This document shows positions 58,301 through 64,000 of a stretch of DNA of 64,000 nt, in pieces. The translations under genes and the position numbers were made by a program. Origin of the DNA: Oryza sativa Japonica Group (Eukaryota > Streptophyta > Magnoliopsida > Poales > Poaceae); contig NC_089039.1 of the NCBI RefSeq assembly GCF_034140825.1, positions 23,171,501 to 23,235,500 on the forward strand, written 5' to 3'. Every line of letters begins with the position of its first letter. The first letter of the stretch is position 1. A model generated the notes under the pieces. That model ran no database searches and was not told the DNA's origin. It saw only the letters and a program-made list of their open reading frames with translations.

Positions 58301-58937
58301 AAGTGACGATGCTCTACAGATGAATCTAGAGCCCTCCTAAACAGGGTGTGAGAAAAAAAATTGTCCCATGCAGATGGTCCCTATACACCAAAAAATGTCA
58401 ATTATCACTACTACTGCAATGCTACTAATGACGTTATGCAACAAAAATGGAATGGCAAGATCTAATTCAATCTAAACGAGTAAATTTAAGATTATAGTTT
58501 TTTTTTCCCAGATCGCAGCTTAGTTAAGGCAGTTCATTTCTTCCAAATGAATAGAAAGGTTATTTTCTGGGTCTCCTATCTCTTTTACTGCACATAAGTG
58601 AAAAACTTACAGGGCCACAACTCGACCATCATCCGAGCACTCCACACCGAACCAAGAACAGGGGCTGGCGTTCCCTTCATCCCAATCCAACAGAGCATCA
58701 AATGGGTCAGCATCAATCATCTCTTTAAACCTCATAAGAGCGACACCTGCAATTCAGCAACAAAACCCTTAAAGCGAGAGTCGAGAAAAAAAGATGGACA
58801 AGAAAGAGTATAAACCAAAGAAACTATCCAAATCACGGTCCGGCACCTTCATGATTCAGAGATGCACACAGCTCAAACGCCATGACGAACCACAAGAACA
58901 AGAATATCACCGGATTCCTCCTCCTCCTCGTCCCCAT
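55333..58937 (-). CDS. LRR receptor-like protein with an inactive kinase domain (624 aa)
   Basis: Minus-strand exons: 58937-58847, 58746-58611, 58029-57958, 57860-57717, 57637-57542, 57026-56578, 56398-56208, 56126-55994, 55895-55333. The chain closes at 624 aa. Order: signal peptide (NPVIFLFLWFVMAFELCASL), an LRR N-cap (CSWFGVEC), about three leucine-rich repeats (LPQEIGTLAHMRS, YGIIPTEMKYLHELKVLDLG, LSGSLP), a Pro/Ser-rich juxtamembrane region, one membrane helix (IYASIGGVACLVVVAMSAAL), then a kinase-like domain. In place of HRDLKxxN it has LRDLSTSCIYL, and in place of DFG it has DISFW, so it is a pseudokinase. The layout fits the MRH1/MDIS2-type inactive LRR receptors of the plasma membrane, which act in growth signalling in Arabidopsis. 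The exact orthologue is not settled. Confidence 0.92.
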
Positions 58938-60055
58938 GCCAGAGGAACTTCACAAGAACACAAACCCGAAAGAACTTAAGCACCAAAGCCCGCTGAGCTC
59001 GCGTCCCCTCTTCCCCCGATCTTTCTTCCCCACCCCTCTCCAGCAATTCAAGAACGGGACCGCGTGGTTTGCTCTCGTGACCCCCTAAATTCCAAGCAGA
59101 AACCCAGGGGGGAGCGAAACAGAATATCGAATTTGCCGCCAAAGAACGAATCAACAAAGCGGGGTTGCAACCAGCTCAACTACCCCGAATCGCTTGCTCA
59201 AGAAGAAGCCTAACCTAACCTTGCTGGTGGATCAGACAGAAGAAGAAGAAGAAGAACTAGTAGCAGTATACTAGCGAATAGTAGAAAACAGAATGCGGAG
59301 AAGGGGGGCGAAAGTGACGTGGCCGTATGAATCGGCGTGGCTGGCGGTGCGACGCGTTAGCGTAGCGTCGATGCGCACGCGAGAATGGTGAGAATCCGAA
59401 CTGGATGCGATGGACACGTTCCGTTCCGTTCGTTGCAGGGAAGAGGCGGCGTCAATTCCTTACGCTTCAAAGCTCAACCAAGAAAAACAATGTTTTTAAT
59501 TGCTGTTGGGAAGTCTAGAAAATAGCAATCGTTCATATCCAAATTGGGGGGTAAATTGACCCGGTCTATTGTTGATTTTTTTGCATTGAGCGATTGAGGA
59601 TTTGAGGCCCTCTGTCAGGTACTCAGGGTCAATGGTTGTTGGCATGTTCTGTATGACTCTGGCAACCGGCATGTGCAATGCAAATGCTGGGCTGCAAGCG
59701 GCCAAAGGGCATCATTGCCGGGAAACTCTGCGAAATTAATGTCGCAGCAATTTACTTCTCGTTTGGTGTAATGCATAGAGCTCACCCATATTTTCTAATA
59801 TATCAAAACGGTTTATTAAAATAAATACTAATTTTTATGTAAAACTTTTATATGACTTAAAATTCAATGCTTTAAAAAATACATTAAAAATACCTTAAAA
59901 TTGATTTCAAAATTAAGTTTAAAAATTTAAATCTTGACTTTGGCTTTGGCTTATTCGAGCAACCGATGGGACCTGTAAAAGTATATCAACGCCATTTTTA
60001 AAACTGTGGAGATTGACTTATAAACAAGCTATAGAATTCTTTGAAACCAATATAA
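58938..60055. other. Upstream region of the receptor-like gene
   Basis: About 58940-59300 is probably 5' UTR and promoter, with a gaagaagaagaa run near 59240. The remainder to 60055 is AT-rich without recognised genes. A stretch around 59800-59950 looks like decayed repeat. Confidence 0.4.
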
Positions 60056-60064
60056 TAAATATTT

Positions 60065-60434
60065 GAGTAAATTTCACAGAACTACAGGTATTTTGACCAA
60101 ATTATCACGAAACTATAGATTTAAGGAGTTGTATCACAAAACTACATATTTAGCACCAAATTTATCACAAAACTACAGATTTTAGATTAAGTATCATAAA
60201 AATGCATATTTAATATTGAACTTATCACAAAACTACAACTTTTGGAGTTTAAATCCCTAACACCATTGTTATGTGTGGAGCTATAAACATCATTACTTTG
60301 TGATTAAATAGATTCTAAACCTGTAGTTTTGTGATAATTTAGTTACTAAATATGTAGTTTTGTGACACTTCATCTTAAATGTGTAGTTTTGTGAAAACTT
60401 TGGTGTTAAATGTGTAGTTTTATGAAATTTACTC
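60065..60434. mobile_element. Mutator-type MITE with perfect 9-bp TSD
   Basis: Ends gagtaaatttcacagaacta and the complement of gttttatgaaatttactc. A perfect 9-bp duplication TAAATATTT stands at 60056-60064 and 60435-60443. The body is made of diverged copies of a 'tcacaaaactacatattta' unit on the left and their complements on the right. Confidence 0.85.
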
Positions 60435-60443
60435 TAAATATTT

Positions 60444-61001
60444 TGGATGTAAAACTATGATAAGTTAATTCGCCATTGTAAATATATGATGTTATACTTT
60501 CAGTTTTTCGTGAGATGTATAATCAAACTTCAAACTTATATGGCTATACCTATCATTATCTCTATGACTATTTGATTAAACGTAAGTAACATTTTTGTTG
60601 TATCATTTATCCAATCTTATTATAAATACATCACACTATAAACCAAAAATTTAACCTATATATGATTCGGTCTTATTTGTGGTTTGAAGTAGAATTGATA
60701 GGTTATAAAGAAACCAAAGTTGCATGACAAATTCCTCAGGAGAAGTAGTCAATCCACAGGTAAAGCAAGAAAAAAAAAGGCAAACCTATAATGCCAAATA
60801 AAACATAATAGAAGATAAGAACAATGAGTTAGAAACAAGAGGGAAAAAAAGATAAAGTGATTACCACTTGTGCAATGGTCTAAGACCATTATATTTCTCC
60901 ATTTTTGTAAGGAGTTTTGCACGTTCATTTGGTACCCCAAAAATGCAAATCCAGTGCAAAAAAATGTGATTTTTCACTCGATAAGTCAAAAACGACCCAT
61001 A
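60444..61001. other. Intergenic, nothing recognised
   Basis: AT-rich spacer between two MITEs. Confidence 0.4.
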
Positions 61002-61398
61002 GGCTCTGTTTGTTTCAGCTTATAATTATTATAATCTAGATTATTAAACCAGATTACTGTAAGCTGGATTATAATAAGCTGACATAGAATAAGCTGTGAG
61101 TTATTTGTTTGTCTGGATTATTGGAGGCATAGATTATTGGGTTTGAAAGACTAAAGTCTATAATGCCTTCAGCTATCTGTTCGGTTGATGGCATAGGTGG
61201 GTAATTTTTCTCAAGTATATAGGGGTAGTGGGTCTTTAGCACTCAATAATCTCAAAAAAGCTCCTCTAGAGCAGCTTATTAGATTATAATAATCTGGCTT
61301 ATAGATTATAATAATCTGCTATAATAATCTACTTGTTTGTTTCAGCTTACTCCTAATAAGCTAGATTATAATAATCCTAAGCTGAATCAAACAGGACC
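61002..61398. mobile_element. MITE with GGCTCTGTTTG-type ends
   Basis: The left end ggctctgtttgtttcagctt and the right end, complement of aagctgaatcaaacaggacc, are inverted repeats. ATA flanks both sides (60999-61001, 61399-61401). The inside is rich in attataataatct. This suits a PIF/Harbinger-like MITE, about 397 bp. Confidence 0.7.
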
Positions 61399-61844
61399 AT
61401 AATACAGTTATGTACTTCCTTATTATGATACAAGCCAGTCGTCTCCCAAGTTCTTAGCTAGTGTAGAGATCTCGGATGTGGCCATGTGGCAATAACCTGA
61501 AAAGTCAATATTCATGCATATATGAAGATGTATAAGTCTTCAATCGGTATTCACAACAATTCTTTAGGACATATTAATAGTGCATACTCCATACTCTTTC
61601 TGCATGGTAGTGTCTTCTTTCTAGTGCACATCTTTGCTCAAATACTATTGTCTCCATTTTTAAACATGCAACATTGTTAGACTTTTGAGTTGACTATTTG
61701 TCTTATTCAAAATTTAGTTGCACTATTTAAATTGTACAAAAAAAATGATTGTATTTTGATAACCACAAGTCCACAAATATAATAAAATCCTTTCTATTAA
61801 CAACTAGCATATTGGTAGCGTAATATTGAGACTGGAATAAACTA

Positions 61845-62087
61845 TTCCCTCCGTTTTAGGTTATAAGACGTTTTGACTTTGGTCAAAATCAAATTGTTTC
61901 AAGTTTAACTAAGTTTATAGACAAATATAGTAATATTTATAATACTAAATTAGTTTCATCAAATCAATAATTGAATATATTTTACAATAAATTTGTCTTG
62001 GGTTAAAAATATTATTACTTTTTTCTATAAACTTGGTCAAACTTAAAGCAGTTTGACTTTGACGTTTTATAACTAAAATGGAGGGAG
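61845..62087. mobile_element. Stowaway-like MITE (243 bp)
   Basis: Ends ttccctccgttttaggttat and the complement of ataactaaaatggagggag, flanked by TA (61843-61844, 62088-62089). The inside reads gacttt ggtcaaa / tttgac..., typical of Stowaway elements. Confidence 0.85.
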
Positions 62088-62089
62088 TA

Positions 62090-64000
62090 TCGTTTTGTAC
62101 TACTGCTACTTTTGAAAAGAAAAGGGAATAGTTACAAATTTACAATCATTTTGAATCGTTATTATAAAGCTGACACTAGAAAATTCTAAAAATACCACTA
62201 GGACTGTCATTCGAGTCATTCGAATGCCATTCTTGCAAAATATATAAAAACAAACAATGAAAATTTTGCAAATGCCCAGAAGAAAAACTGAACGTCAAAT
62301 GGTGCATGTCATGTATATCCCATTGGCCATTGGATGCCAATTCATGTCTGACCGCCAACTTATTGAACTTGTAACTTTCGTATGCATCTACCTAAATTTT
62401 ATCTCGAATATACATCGGGATCGGGATATGGATTGACTGTACTGTTAGTTATACATATACGGGATAGTCTCTTTTTTTCAATGATAATAGAATAACATTC
62501 CGTCCTTTGCTCAACGAGTTACACCAAATTATTACAAAGTCTACTTGTGAACAAACTAACCACATACTGACATAACATAAATTAAACACAAACTAATAAA
62601 AACCAACACAAGATTACTGAATTCTATTTGAAAATCTCCATCCAAAGTTGGTGAAAATGTGCATAATTATCGAGTCAAGTTTACGACATCCATCATTTAT
62701 TAGTTTGATATCATCATTATACTTTTGCAGTTGAGTCTAACCCTAAAGCCAATATGTTGCCCTAAAAAGTACCTGCAAATAAGATTTTAATTATGTTTTA
62801 TCAAAAATCGTATCATTCCTACTAAACCAAAAGCCAACATATGGCGGAAGCCTCTACAAATATAAGTACTATACTTGTACGTGGTGTACCGGTGTAGGTT
62901 ACCGTTGTATGTTCTTCTGCAGTTGTCTTCTATTGAGTAGAACATCCATGATCCTGCAACTAGAATCGATCAGGCTCAGTTTGTTCTCATGCTCCCTCAC
63001 GTGTATATATGTTAACAACAGCGATAGCGAGGAAGACACAATGACGACTAGTCTGTTTTGTACGGTTACTTCTCGCGGATTCCATGGAAACAAAGAACCA
63101 GTAAAGCGATCCATGCCAGGAAACCAGGAACCGCCACTCGTTAATTCTGCTATCCCGGCCACATACTACACGTCTACATCGATAATTTTGCTTCCAGACA
63201 GCCAGATGCCAGAGCAATTGCGTGCAACGTACTTCATCGCTCGACGGCAGCACCCATCGACGAAGCGGCACCCCTATATGGGGAAAGTATAAAACAATAC
63301 TACCATAGGAAATATATATGTGACTAAGATTTAGCAAAGGCGAATGTAATTAAACAAGGCATTTGTTAGATTTCAGTTACTTGGAATGCATGAATTAATA
63401 GTGGTTGAGTACAATCTACGGACTAACTATCAAACTGAAATTCATGCAAATTCAGCTCTACGATGAGCTATTTTTATGATGATGGCCTAACGTTGTCAAC
63501 GGTCCTAACTAGGAAATGCGTTAAGTGCGAGGGGAAACTAGGCCACTAGGGGATATTGAACATGAGAGTTTTACATGTGATAGAACTTGATGATCATTAG
63601 TGAAGGATGATTTTAAAGTACTTACTGTCAGAGTTGTTGAGAATATAGGCATATAATGATTTAATATATTTCATAAATAAATCATGACATTACAGATGTA
63701 TACTAGCATTAACGCATCATTAGATCTACACATGTAAACTAAGCAGTAAAACATGAACAGATCAAATATGCGCAACATGTCGAACACGTACCGAGGTGGC
63801 GGAAAGACCGGTTGCTCGGCAGGAACTAGTCGCGATTGCGAGCGTCGACGAAGGCGCGCAGCACGCGAGCGTAGAGGAAGGCGAGCTGTCGCGGACGAAC
63901 AGGGAGCAGTCGCGCGAAGCGCTTCCCAAAAACCTTATTGATGCCTTCTCCCGGTGCAGGACGTCGAAGGCAGAGGTTCCGGAGACCTGCTCTCCCGATC
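62090..64000. other. Gene-poor right end of the window
   Basis: No gene is supported. From about 63780 the sequence turns GC-rich (gcgagcgtcgacgaaggcgc, then cgcttcccaaaaaccttatt), which may be the start of another element or gene cut by the window edge. It cannot be identified from what is visible. Confidence 0.35.

Noticed and set aside
63753-63941. 62-aa open frame at the right edge
   Set aside because: Arg-rich frame in a GC-rich patch cut by the window edge. Nothing recognisable.

Overview
The window is plant nuclear DNA, almost certainly rice (Oryza sativa). The evidence is GC-rich grass-type exons, GT-AG introns, and dense rice-type MITEs, Mutator-like elements, a Helitron, a plant L1-type LINE and a Del/Tekay-like LTR. 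From memory, a tandem pair of 605-codon pyruvate decarboxylase genes fits chromosome 5 (PDC1 and its neighbour). That placement is inference and was not searched.

Layout. 1-10.3 kb: two pyruvate decarboxylase genes in direct tandem, each with six exons, together with their duplicated promoters. They are separated by MITE-rich spacer. 11.1-22.3 kb: one full-length but decayed LINE, split by a 4.3-kb solo LTR. 23.5-25.8 kb: a TBL/DUF231 wall-polysaccharide O-acetyltransferase (minus strand). 26.7-30.9 kb: a run of Mutator-type DNA elements. Two of them share one terminal-repeat family and have perfect 9-bp target duplications; the second carries a piece of an alternative oxidase gene with its intron. 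31.6-37.7 kb: a six-exon gene of unknown function (334 aa). Its first intron holds a 76-77-bp minisatellite. 38.56-40.85 kb: a Helitron, followed by a second copy of the repeat family seen in that intron. 44.2-45.9 kb: a single-exon RING E3 ligase. 48.0-51.9 kb: a SAM50-like Omp85 protein of the mitochondrial outer membrane (minus). 53.4-54.9 kb: a DUF688-type protein (plus). 55.3-58.9 kb: an LRR receptor-like pseudokinase (minus). 59-64 kb: gene-poor sequence with MITEs.

The genes are ordinary single-copy plant genes plus one tandem pair. They do not form a pathway cluster. The PDC pair serves ethanolic fermentation and both promoters keep a TATA box and an AAACCA core, the type linked to anaerobic induction. 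Upstream of SAM50 is a cluster of TGGGCC/T (site II) motifs, which suits a mitochondrial gene. I worked out every exon chain by hand from splice sites and phase, and each closes in frame. I saw no tRNA, rRNA or CRISPR array. I found no clearly new multi-gene system. The most unusual items are the AOX-carrying Mutator element, the minisatellite intron with repeated acceptor-like sites, and a perfect 23-bp hairpin in a SAM50 intron.
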